Position numbers and translations under genes: made by a program
Part shown: in pieces, positions 1 through 7,770 of the stretch
Position numbering within the stretch: position 1 is the stretch's first letter
Layout: each line of letters begins with the position of its first letter
Notes under the pieces: model-generated
What the model was told of the DNA's origin: nothing
Database searches by the model: none
The model's input: only the letters and a program-made list of their open reading frames with translations
NCBI GenBank assembly: GCA_902805805.1
Contig: CADCUE010000105.1
Span: 1-12,079 of the forward strand
Length of the DNA: 12,079 bases
Direction of reading: 5' to 3'
Origin: an uncultured Frankineae bacterium
GTDB taxonomy: Bacteria > Actinomycetota > Actinomycetes > Mycobacteriales > SCTD01

Positions 1-680
1 AGGACGGTGTCGCCCTGCTTCATCGCCGCGCCGTTCCTGCTCACCAGCTGCCGGTACGCGGTGGAGTTGACCAGCCCCGGGGCGGCCGCCTCCTCCCACG
101 TCAGGTGCGCCGGCTTGGGCATCAGCTGGTTGGTCTTGACCAGCGCGAGCTCGGCCAGCCCGCCGAAGTTGGTCTCGAAGCCCCAGATGCGCTGCTGCGG
201 GTCCATCATCGTGTCGTCGTGGCCCTGGGGGTCCTCCAGCTCCACCGACAGGCAGTGCGCGACGACGTGGTCGCCCGGCTGCCACCGGCTCACGCCCGGG
301 CCGACGGCCAGCACGACCCCGGACAGGTCGGAGCCCACCACGTGGTAGGGCAGGTCGTGCCGCGCGGTCAGGTCGTTGAGCCGGCCGTAGCGCTCGAGGA
401 AGCCGAACGTCGACACGGGTTCGAAGATCGAGGTCCAGACGGTGTTGAAGTTCACCGAGGAGGCCATCACCGCGACGACGGCCTCCATCGGGCCGAGCTC
501 CGGTGTCGGGACCTCCTCGACGTGCAGGCTCTGCCGGGGGTCCTTGTCCCGTGACGCGAGGCCCTCGAACATCGTCTGCTCGTCCTTGCGGACCAGCACC
601 CCGCGGTAGTGCTCCGGCACCTTGGTCCCGGCCAGGGCGGCTGTCTCGCCGGAGAGGATGGCGTCGAGGACGTCTCGCAC
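1..680 (-). CDS. ccr: Crotonyl-CoA carboxylase/reductase, N-terminal part (3' end outside window)
   Basis: Ccr catalyses NADPH-dependent reductive carboxylation of crotonyl-CoA to ethylmalonyl-CoA, the key step of the ethylmalonyl-CoA pathway and a source of ethylmalonyl-CoA for polyketides. The first 226 codons are visible, about half of the usual length near 445 aa; the rest lies beyond the left edge. They cover the GroES-like part of this medium-chain dehydrogenase family protein. The segments SSVNFNTVWTSIFEPVSTFG (74-93), PYHVVGSDLSGVV (111-123) and IWGFETNFGG (165-174) are characteristic of Ccr and not of ordinary alcohol dehydrogenases. N79, F168 and E169 appear to match the CO2-pocket residues N81, F170 and E171 described for the Kitasatospora enzyme, with the same offset of two. 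Start chosen at GTG 680-678, with GGAAGG 8 nt upstream on the minus strand; it matches the family N-terminus. mce lies 120 bp upstream on the same strand. Identification is firm; the truncation is only the window edge. Confidence 0.95.
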   Translation of the reverse strand, partial: MRDVLDAILSGETAALAGTKVPEHYRGVLVRKDEQTMFEGLASRDKDPRQSLHVEEVPTPELGPMEAVVAVMASSVNFNTVWTSIFEPVSTFGFLERYGRLNDLTARHDLPYHVVGSDLSGVVLAVGPGVSRWQPGDHVVAHCLSVELEDPQGHDDTMMDPQQRIWGFETNFGGLAELALVKTNQLMPKPAHLTWEEAAAPGLVNSTAYRQLVSRNGAAMKQGDTV

Positions 681-747
681 GGCAGGAGCCTTCCGTCGGT
701 GGGCCGGTCGGCGCAGCGTACCGACGGGTAACCCCGCCTCTCCCTGT

Positions 748-773
748 GCGTCCGGACGGGCGTGGCCGGACGC
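748..773 (-). terminator. Candidate hairpin terminator after mce
   Basis: A perfect 8-bp inverted repeat, GCGTCCGG (748-755) and CCGGACGC (766-773), is separated by a 10-nt loop. It lies 27 nt past the mce stop codon and about 67 bp before the ccr start, all read on the minus strand. There is no T-run after it, so it is not a classical terminator; actinobacterial terminators often lack the T-tail. It could instead be a regulatory site for ccr. In the remaining 681-800 spacer I see no convincing -35/-10 pair. Confidence 0.4.
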
Positions 774-800
774 CCTGTGACGTTCGGCACACGGCGGCGC

Positions 801-1229
801 TCAGTGGGCGGAGCCGCCCGGGGCGGGCTCGACCAGCTCCACCAGCACGCCGCCTGCGCTCCTGGGGTGCACGAAGTTGACGCGGCTGCCCGCCGTGCCG
901 CGCTTGGGCTCGTCGTACAGCAGCGTCATGCCCTGCGCTCGCAGGTGGGCGCTCACCTCGTCGATCGAGTCCACGCGGTAGGCCATCTGCTGGATGCCCG
1001 GGCCGTTCCTGTCGAGGAAGCGGCCGATCGGGCTGTCGGGGGACAGCGGCGCGAGCAGCTGCAGGTACGAGCCGGATGCTCCGACCTGCAGCATGGCCTC
1101 CCGGACGCCCTGCTCCTCGTTGACCTCCGTGTGGACGCAGCGCATGCCGAAGGCGCTCTCGTACATCGCGATGGCGGCGTCGAGATCGGCGACGGCCAGG
1201 CCGACGTGGTCGATGTGGGTGATCTGCAC
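801..1229 (-). CDS. mce: Methylmalonyl-CoA epimerase (VOC fold)
   Basis: The enzyme interconverts (R)- and (S)-methylmalonyl-CoA (in some organisms also ethylmalonyl-CoA), linking carboxylases to B12-dependent mutases. The 142-aa product has the normal family length and two VOC (glyoxalase-like) modules. Family signatures are [17 protein letters not shown] (4-20), [11 protein letters not shown] (37-47), YLQLLAPL (55-62), [14 protein letters not shown] (103-116), NFVHP (118-122) and GVLVELVEP (127-135). Expected metal ligands H8, Q57 and E131 are present. Where the Propionibacterium enzyme has the ligand His of GLHHMAWRV, this protein has GIQQMAYRV (79-87), so a Gln replaces the His. Start chosen at GTG 1229-1227, preceded by GAGGAGAG on the minus strand; it gives the standard N-terminus. 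It lies upstream of ccr on the same strand and is divergent from the thiolase gene, a setting that suits ethylmalonyl-/methylmalonyl-CoA metabolism. Confidence 0.93.
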   Translation of the reverse strand: MQITHIDHVGLAVADLDAAIAMYESAFGMRCVHTEVNEEQGVREAMLQVGASGSYLQLLAPLSPDSPIGRFLDRNGPGIQQMAYRVDSIDEVSAHLRAQGMTLLYDEPKRGTAGSRVNFVHPRSAGGVLVELVEPAPGGSAH

Positions 1230-1310
1230 GGCACTCTCCTCGCACGGAAGGGGTCGACGTATCGTCGCAGCACCGACCCGTGCCGCCGCACGCCCATCCA
1301 GGAGGTCCCC
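1230..1310. promoter_or_regulatory. Divergent mce / thiolase intergenic region
   Basis: These 81 bp must carry the start signals for the two divergent units. A strong ribosome binding site AGGAGG (1300-1305) sits 5 nt before the thiolase ATG; GAGGAGAG on the minus strand serves mce. A small interrupted palindrome CGACG-TAT-CGTCG (1255-1267) lies near the middle and could be an operator or overlap a promoter. I could not pick out a convincing -35/-10 pair on either strand. That the region holds promoters is inferred from the gene layout. Confidence 0.6.
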
Positions 1311-2501
1311 ATGACGTCGAACCGCACCGTCCTGGTCGCCGGAGCCCGGACGCCGATCGGCAAGCTGTCGGGCGCGCTGGCGCCCTTCACCGCCATGGAC
1401 CTCGGCGGGGTGGCCATCGCGGCCGCGCTGGAGCGCGCCGGCATCGCGGGGGACGCCGTCGACTACGTGATCATGGGACAGGTGCTGCAGGCCGGGCAGG
1501 GCCAGATCACCGCCCGGCAGGCCGCGGTCAAGGGCGGCATCCCGATGAGCGTCCCGTCCATCACGATCAACAAGGTGTGCCTGTCCGGGCTCGGCGCCAT
1601 CGCGATGGCCGACCAGCTCATCCGCGCGGGCGAGTTCGAGGTCGTCGTCGCCGGCGGCATGGAGTCGATGACGGCGGCGCCCTACCTGCTGCCCAAGGCG
1701 CGCCAGGGCTACCGCTACGGCAACGCCGAGCTGGTCGACGCGACGTTCCACGACGGGCTCTACGACGCCTTCGACCACGAGGCGATGGGCGAGTCGACCG
1801 AGAAGTACAACGACTCCTACGGCTTCACCCGCGAGCAGCAGGACGAGTACGCCGCGCGCAGCCACGAGCTCGCGGCCGCGGCGATCAAGGACGGCCGCTT
1901 CGCCGACGAGATCGTGCCGGTGCCCGTGCCGCAGCGACGGGGCGAGCCGGTCCTGGTCACCGAGGACGAGGGGGTGCGGCCCGGGACGACCGTCGAGTCG
2001 CTGGGCCGGCTGCGGCCCGCTTTCCGCAAGGACGGCACGATCACCGCGGGCAACGCCTCGCAGATCTCGGACGGCGCGGCCGCCGTGGTCGTCATGACGC
2101 GCGCCAAGGCCGAGCAGCTCGGCGTGGCCGACCGCATCCTGGCCGAGATCGGCGCGCACGGCGTGGTGGCCGGTCCCGACAACAGCCTGCAGCTGCAGCC
2201 GGCCAACGCGATCCGGGCGGCCGTCGCGAAGAGCGACGTCGCGCTCGAGGACCTGCGCGCGATCGAGGTCAACGAGGCCTTCGCCGCCGTCGGTCTGGCC
2301 TCGCAGCAGGACCTCGGTCTGGGCAACGACGTGTTCAACCCCAACGGCGGCGCCATCGCGCTGGGCCACCCGATCGGCGCGTCCGGCGCCCGCCTCGCGC
2401 TCACGGTCGTGCACGAGCTCAAGCGGCGTGGCGGCGGACCCGGCGCCGCAGCGCTGTGCGGCGGTGGCGGTCAGGGCGACGCCCTGATCTTCCACGTCTG
2501 A
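1311..2501 (+). CDS. Acetyl-CoA C-acetyltransferase (biosynthetic-type thiolase)
   Basis: Thiolase II condenses two acetyl-CoA to acetoacetyl-CoA, or cleaves it in reverse. Here it probably supplies the first step toward crotonyl-CoA for Ccr, or serves acetoacetyl-/butyryl-CoA breakdown. The 396-aa protein is the normal family length. The catalytic triad is clear: nucleophile C90 in [13 protein letters not shown] (85-97), H353 in [12 protein letters not shown], and C383 in [12 protein letters not shown] near the C-terminus. The VAGGMESMT loop is also present. Start chosen at ATG 1311 because AGGAGG lies 5 nt upstream and the N-terminus ([13 protein letters not shown]) fits the family. The stop TGA is directly followed by the meaB GTG, so the two are probably co-transcribed. 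Exact chain-length preference cannot be read from the sequence. Confidence 0.93.
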   Translation: MTSNRTVLVAGARTPIGKLSGALAPFTAMDLGGVAIAAALERAGIAGDAVDYVIMGQVLQAGQGQITARQAAVKGGIPMSVPSITINKVCLSGLGAIAMADQLIRAGEFEVVVAGGMESMTAAPYLLPKARQGYRYGNAELVDATFHDGLYDAFDHEAMGESTEKYNDSYGFTREQQDEYAARSHELAAAAIKDGRFADEIVPVPVPQRRGEPVLVTEDEGVRPGTTVESLGRLRPAFRKDGTITAGNASQISDGAAAVVVMTRAKAEQLGVADRILAEIGAHGVVAGPDNSLQLQPANAIRAAVAKSDVALEDLRAIEVNEAFAAVGLASQQDLGLGNDVFNPNGGAIALGHPIGASGARLALTVVHELKRRGGGPGAAALCGGGGQGDALIFHV

Positions 2502-3527
2502 GTGGCCGGTCCGAGCGCTGGGCGTCCTGCGGTCCGCACGCGCCGTGCGCTCGACGTCGGCGAGCTCGTCGACCAGGCCACCGGCGGGCCCGCGGCGCAC
2601 CGAGCGCGAGCGGTCGGGCGGCTGATCAGCCTGGTCGAGGACGCGAGCCCGGTGCTGCGGGACGTCATGGCCCGCCTGGCCCCGCGGGCCGGGCAGGCAC
2701 GGGTCATCGGCCTCACCGGCTCACCCGGCGTCGGCAAGAGCACCTCCACCAACGCGCTGGTCGCCGCCTACCGGCGGCGCGGGATGCGCGTCGGGGTGCT
2801 GGCCGTCGACCCGAGCTCGCCGTTCTCCGGCGGCGCCCTGCTGGGCGACCGCGTCCGCATGCAGGACCACGCCACCGACGACGGCGTCTTCATCCGCTCG
2901 ATGGCCAGCCGTGGGCACCTGGGCGGGCTGTCCTGGGCCACCCCCCAAGCGCTGCGCGTGCTGTCCGCGGCGGGCTGCGACGTCGTGCTGGTCGAGACGG
3001 TCGGGGTCGGCCAGGCCGAGGTCGAGGTGGCGCGGCTCGCCGACACCACCCTCGTGCTGCTGGCGCCCGGCATGGGCGATGCCATCCAGGCGGCCAAGGC
3101 CGGCATCCTCGAGGTGGCCGACCTGTTCGTGGTGAACAAGGCCGACCGCGACGGTGCGGACCGCGTCGTCAGCGACCTGCGGCACATGCAGTCGCTGGCT
3201 CTGCAGGCCCCGGCGCAGGCGCGCGTCGACGGCCTGTGGGTGGCGCCGATCCTGAAGACCGTCGCGGCCCGCGGCGAGGGCGTCGACCAGGTCGTCGACC
3301 GGATCGAGGAGCACGCGACGTGGATGGCGGCGCACGGGGTGCTCGAGCAGCGCCGCCGCCGGCGGGCCGCCGACGAGGTGGAGGCGATCGCCCTGACCGT
3401 CCTGCGCGCCCGGATGGGCGACCTGCGGGACGGGGACGCCCTCGAGCTGCTCGCCGGACGCGTGGCCGACGGCACGCTGGACCCCTACGCCGCGGCCGAC
3501 GAGCTCGTGTCCGCAGTGGTCTCCTGA
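2502..3527 (+). CDS. meaB: MeaB/ArgK-family GTPase, chaperone of a B12-dependent acyl-CoA mutase
   Basis: MeaB-type G proteins load adenosylcobalamin into, and protect, methylmalonyl-CoA mutase or related mutases (ethylmalonyl-, isobutyryl-CoA). The older names ArgK and 'LAO/AO transport ATPase' are misleading. The 341-aa product shows the SIMIBI G-protein set: P-loop GSPGVGKST (73-81), the family-specific VDPSSPFSGGALLGDRVRM, ETVGVGQAEVE from E165, and the guanine-specificity motif NKAD (212-215). The N-terminal helical arm (about 1-66) and C-terminal helical tail (about 280-341) match MeaB. Start taken at GTG 2502, touching the thiolase stop (TGAGTG); no strong ribosome site is visible, so translation probably depends on coupling to the thiolase gene. 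The first 15 residues are poorly conserved, so a later start is possible. No mutase gene is in the window. Family assignment is firm; the partner mutase is inferred. Confidence 0.93.
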   Translation: MAGPSAGRPAVRTRRALDVGELVDQATGGPAAHRARAVGRLISLVEDASPVLRDVMARLAPRAGQARVIGLTGSPGVGKSTSTNALVAAYRRRGMRVGVLAVDPSSPFSGGALLGDRVRMQDHATDDGVFIRSMASRGHLGGLSWATPQALRVLSAAGCDVVLVETVGVGQAEVEVARLADTTLVLLAPGMGDAIQAAKAGILEVADLFVVNKADRDGADRVVSDLRHMQSLALQAPAQARVDGLWVAPILKTVAARGEGVDQVVDRIEEHATWMAAHGVLEQRRRRRAADEVEAIALTVLRARMGDLRDGDALELLAGRVADGTLDPYAAADELVSAVVS

Positions 3528-3529
3528 GC

Positions 3530-3591
3530 GGACCGCCCGGTCCCTGACCGACCGGACAGGGTGGTCCTCGTCGGCCGGGTGAGGTCACCCG
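3530..3591 (+). terminator. Hairpin cluster after meaB, possible terminator
   Basis: Three short inverted repeats follow the meaB stop. They are GGACC-GCCC-GGTCC (3530-3543); CCCTG (3542-3546) with CAGGG (3557-3561), overlapping the first by 2 nt; and CGGGTG-AGGT-CACCCG (3576-3591), a 6-bp stem with a tetraloop. There is no T-run. The position between meaB and the cox promoter region fits transcription termination, but the repeats could also be regulator sites. Confidence 0.4.
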
Positions 3592-3633
3592 CCCGCGGTG
3601 TCGCAGGAGGCCGGTCATGACGTACGTTCCGGT

Positions 3634-3660
3634 GTGACGCGGGTCTCGGACTCGCGTCAC
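3634..3660. promoter_or_regulatory. Operator-like interrupted palindrome upstream of the cox operon
   Basis: Perfect 8-bp arms GTGACGCG (3634-3641) and CGCGTCAC (3653-3660) flank an 11-nt spacer; the site ends 129 bp before the coxS start. A separate 8-bp palindrome ACGTACGT (3620-3627) lies just upstream. The arm length and spacing of about two helical turns between arms suit binding by a dimeric regulator. No regulator gene is in the window and no -35/-10 pair could be assigned, so the role is inferred from symmetry and position. A transcript hairpin is an alternative reading. Confidence 0.45.
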
Positions 3661-3754
3661 GTTCGACGCGACTGCCGACCTCGGTCAGGACGCGCGAGGC
3701 GCCGACCTGTCCTCAGGACCTGCTGTCCCCGCGCTCCGCCCGAGGGGGCCGTCG

Positions 3755-3781
3755 CGAGCCCTGCACGCTCGACGAGCCCTG
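3755..3781 (+). repeat. 9-bp direct repeat just upstream of coxS
   Basis: CGAGCCCTG occurs at 3755-3763 and again at 3773-3781. The second copy runs into the ribosome binding site GGAG (3781-3784) of coxS. The copies are spaced 18 bp start to start, and the bases after them are also partly alike, so this may be a small local duplication. The rest of 3661-3754 shows only a short palindrome, GTCCT-C-AGGAC (3709-3719), and no plausible gene. Confidence 0.5.
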
Positions 3782-3789
3782 GAGCACGA

Positions 3790-4328
<539 letters not shown>

Positions 4329-4332
<4 letters not shown>

Positions 4333-6869
4333 CCGAGCAGCTGGACGCCGGCCTCGTCGCCGGCGAGATCATGGAGCACCCCGACGCGCTGTCCAAGCCG
4401 TACGCCGGCGGCGAGCTCGGCCGCGGCCGCCGCCGCAAGGAGGACGCGAAGCTCGTCACGGGCCAGACCAACTGGACCGACAACATCACCCTGCCGGGCC
4501 TGCTGCACATGACGGTGCTGCGCAGCCCCATGGCGCACGCCAAGATCCTGTCGGTCGACGTGTCGGCCGCCCTGGAGATGCCGGGTGTCGTCGCCGCCTA
4601 CAGCGGCGCCGACCTCGCCGACGTCATGGGTGCCTCGATGCCGTGCGCCTGGCCGGTCACCCCCGACATGGTGTCGCCGGTGCACACGCCGCTGGCCACC
4701 GACGAGGTCCGCTACGTCGGCGACGGCGTGGCGGTGATCGTGGCGCGTGACCGCTACACCGCCGCGGACGCGCTCGAGGCCGTCGCCGTCGAGTACGAGC
4801 AGCTGCCCGCCGTCGTCGACATGGAGGAGGCGATCAAGGAGGGCGCCCCCCTCGTGCACACCGACAAGGGCACCAACACGTGCTTCGTCTTCGACTTCCC
4901 GGGCGCCGGGGCCGACTACGCCGAGACCGTCGCCGCGGCCGGTGAGGACGCCGTCGTCGTCCGCCGCCGGTTCCGCCAGCAGCGCCTGCTGCCGACGCCG
5001 ATGGAGCCGCGCGGCGTCGTCGTGGCGCCGATCGCGGCCGCCGACGAGTTCACGATGTGGTCGACCACGCAGATCCCGCACATCCTGCGGGTCATGCTGG
5101 CGCTCACCACCGGCATCCCCGAGCACAAGCTGCGCGTCGTCGCTCCCGACGTCGGCGGCGGCTTCGGTGCCAAGCTCAACGTCTACGCCGAGGAGATCCT
5201 GGCGCTCGTCGTCGCGCGCAAGCTCGGCCGTCCGGTCAAGTGGACCGAGACGCGCAGCGAGAACTACCAGGCGACCACGCACGGCCGCGACCAGATCCAG
5301 GACATCGAGATCGCCTGCCGGAAGGACGGCACGCTGCTGGGCCTGAAGGTCGAGCTGCTCGCCGACATGGGCGCCTACCTGCAGCTGATCACGCCCGGTG
5401 TCCCGGTCCTGGGTGCCTTCATGTTCCCGGCCATCTACAAGATGCCGAGCTACCACTTCACGTGCACCGGCGTCTTCACGACCAAGACGCCGACCGACGC
5501 CTACCGCGGGGCCGGCCGCCCCGAGGCGACGTACGCCATCGAGCGGATCATGGACGAGCTCGCCGCCGAGCTCGGCCGCGACCCGATGGAGCTGCGCCAG
5601 CAGAACTGGATCAAGCACGAGGAGTTCCCGTTCGAGATGATCGCGGGGCTCACCTACGACTCGGGCAACTACGAGGCCGCCACGGACAAGGCCATGGAGA
5701 TGTTCGAGTACGACGATCTCCGGGCTGAGCAACAGCGTCTCCGGAAAGAGGGAGCCCCGGTGCAGCTCGGCATCGGCATCTCGACCTTCACCGAGATGTG
5801 CGGCCTGGCGCCCTCCCGCGTGCTCGGCTCGCTGTCGTACGGCGCCGGAGGCTGGGAGTCGGCGTCGGTGCGCATGCTGCCCACCGGCAAGGTCGAGGTC
5901 GTGTCCGGCGCGACGCCGCACGGTCAGGGGCACCACACCGCGTGGAGCCAGATCGTCGCGGACTCGCTCGGCGTGCCGTTCGAGGACGTCGAGCTGGTCG
6001 CCGGTGACACCAAGTCCAGCCCCAAGGGCATGGACACCTACGGCTCGCGCTCGCTCGTCGTCGGTGGCGTCGCGATCCACAAGGCGACGGGCAAGGTGCT
6101 CGAGAAGGCCAAGCGCGTCGCCGCCCACCTGCTCGAGGCCAGCGAGGACGACCTCGACTTCGCGAAGGGGACGTTCTCGGTCAAGGGCTCGCCGGAGGCC
6201 AAGCTGACGATCCAGGAGGTGGCGCTCGCGACGTTCGCGGCGCACAACCTGCCGGACGGCATGGAGCCTTCGCTCGACAGCGACTACGTCTACGACCCGG
6301 AGAACTTCAGCTACCCGCACGGCACCCACCTGTGCGCGGTGGAGATCGACACCGAGACCGGGTTCACGAAGATCCGCAAGTACGTCTGCGTGGACGACGT
6401 CGGCAAGATCGTCAACCCGGTGATCGTGGAGGGGCAGATCCACGGCGGCCTGGCGCAGGGCATCGCCCAGGCGCTGTACGAGGAGGCCGTCTACGACGCC
6501 GAGGGCAACCTGACGACCGGCTCGCTGGTCGACTACCTGGTGCCCGCAGCGCCCGACCTGCCGCACTTCGACACCGGCCGCACCGAGACCCCCTCGACGA
6601 GCAACCCGCTCGGCGTCAAGGGCGTCGGCGAGGCCGGCACGATCGCCTCGACGCCGGCCGTCGTCAACGCCGTCGTCGACGCGCTGCGGCCGTTCGGCGT
6701 GAACGACATCGACATGCCGGCCACCCCCGAGCGGGTGTGGCGGGCGATCAACGGCAGCGACCGCGAGCGGGCCGCCGCCGGCACCGTCAGCTACGGCGGC
6801 ACGTCGACCGGTTCGACCGGTGGCGCTGCCTCCTCGGACACCATCGAGAGCAACGGGAGCGTCGCGTGA
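4329..6869 (+). CDS. coxL: Form II CO dehydrogenase-type large subunit (molybdenum hydroxylase)
   Basis: The catalytic subunit binds Mo-molybdopterin cytosine dinucleotide and belongs to the xanthine oxidase family. The 846-aa product carries GGGFGAK (276-282), the active-site loop AYRGAGR (391-397) and the catalytic glutamate E768 in GVGEAGT. Form I enzymes, the proven CO oxidisers, have AYxCSFR with a copper-ligating Cys. Here the equivalent position is Gly394, which defines form II, so CO may not be the main substrate. Start ATG 4329 overlaps the coxS stop, with GGAG 7 nt upstream. The N-terminal 20 residues precede the usual core (GRGRRRKEDAKLVTG). The last ~30 residues form a Ser/Thr/Gly-rich tail partly coded by a tandem TCGACCGGT repeat (6804-6821). 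Codons 463-475 (5715-5753) are unusual, with six A/T-ending codons. The gene ends in a GTGA overlap with coxM. Family firm; physiological substrate unknown. Confidence 0.93.
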
Positions 6870-7726
6870 TCCCCGCCGAGTTCGAGTACGTCGCCCCCAC
6901 GACGCTCGCCGAGGCCGTCGCGGCGCTCGGCGAGGCCGGGGAGGACGCCAAGATCCTCGCCGGTGGGCAGAGCCTGATCCCGGTGCTCCGGCTGCGGCTG
7001 GCCTTCCCCACGACGCTCATCGACCTGTCCAGGGTCTCCGAGCTGCGGGGGGTCACCGAGGACTCCGGCACGCTGGTCATCGGGGCCATGACCAAGCACA
7101 GCGACGTCATCGACGACCCGCTGGTCAAGCAGTACGCGCCGCTGCTGTCGGAGGCCACGTCCACGGTCGCCGACCCGGCGGTCCGGCACCGGGGCACCTT
7201 CGGGGGCGCCCTGGCGCACGCCGACCCGGCCGGTGACCTCGCGGCCGTCGCGCTCGCGCTCGACGCCGAGCTGGTCGCCGAGGGTCCAGGGGGGCGGCGC
7301 ACGATCGCCGCCCGCGACTTCTTCGTCGACTACCTCGAGACGTCGATGTCGCCCGACGAGATCCTCGCCGCCGTGCGCATCCCCAAGCTCGAGGGCTCGT
7401 GGGGCGTGCGCTACGAGAAGTTCAACCGTGTCGCCCAGGCGTGGGCGATCGTCGGCGTGGCCACGGCCGTCCGCACCGAGGGCGGCGCCATCGCCGAAGC
7501 CCGCATCGGCCTGACCAACATGGGCTCCACGCCCGTGCGGCCGGCGTCGGTCGAGGCGGCGCTCGTGGGCGCGTCCGACCGCGCTGCGGTCACGGCGGCG
7601 TGCGCGACGGTCGCCGACGGGCTCAACCCGCCGTCCGACCTCGGCGCCCAGGCCGACTACCGCGCGCACCTCGCGCGGGTGCTCACCGCCCGCGCGGTGG
7701 CGCACGCCGCTGGGATGAGCAGCTGA
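6866..7726 (+). CDS. coxM: CO dehydrogenase-type medium subunit, FAD-binding
   Basis: CoxM takes electrons from the iron-sulfur subunit onto FAD and passes them to the respiratory chain or another acceptor. The 286-aa product is the normal length. The FAD-binding motifs are AGGQS (32-36) and TFGG (111-114), at the same residue numbers as AGGHS and TIGG in the Oligotropha enzyme. A CO-dehydrogenase flavoprotein C-terminal domain follows (about 175-280). Start chosen at GTG 6866 in the GTGA overlap with coxL, with GGGAG 6 nt upstream and an N-terminus (IPAEFEYVAPTTLAEA) typical of the family. The position after coxL gives the order S-L-M, the order usual for form II clusters; form I is M-S-L. 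Identification is firm. Confidence 0.94.
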   Translation: MIPAEFEYVAPTTLAEAVAALGEAGEDAKILAGGQSLIPVLRLRLAFPTTLIDLSRVSELRGVTEDSGTLVIGAMTKHSDVIDDPLVKQYAPLLSEATSTVADPAVRHRGTFGGALAHADPAGDLAAVALALDAELVAEGPGGRRTIAARDFFVDYLETSMSPDEILAAVRIPKLEGSWGVRYEKFNRVAQAWAIVGVATAVRTEGGAIAEARIGLTNMGSTPVRPASVEAALVGASDRAAVTAACATVADGLNPPSDLGAQADYRAHLARVLTARAVAHAAGMSS

Positions 7727-7770
7727 CCGAGCGCGCACCCGAGGCCCGGCGGGGCCTGCTCCCCGAGGGG

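Noticed and set aside
681..747. TACGCT on the minus strand upstream of ccr as a -10 box
   Set aside because: No matching -35 element was found at 16-18 nt, so I do not call a promoter.
1230..2600. Long minus-strand extension upstream of the epimerase, in frame with it
   Set aside because: Only the part from GTG 1229 down shows epimerase motifs. Upstream sequence is the antisense shadow of the thiolase gene, and a ribosome site lies directly before the GTG.
1280..3547. 755-codon open frame on the plus strand through the thiolase and meaB genes
   Set aside because: The translation is dominated by Arg, Gly and Ala with no domain; the thiolase and meaB frames carry all catalytic motifs.
3598..3789. 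Upstream in-frame extension of coxS
   Set aside because: It encodes an Arg/Pro/Cys-rich stretch unlike any CoxS N-terminus; ATG 3790 has a properly spaced GGAG.
5496..5519. Annotating the operon as a proven CO dehydrogenase
   Set aside because: The active-site loop lacks the form I cysteine; only family-level assignment to form II is supported.
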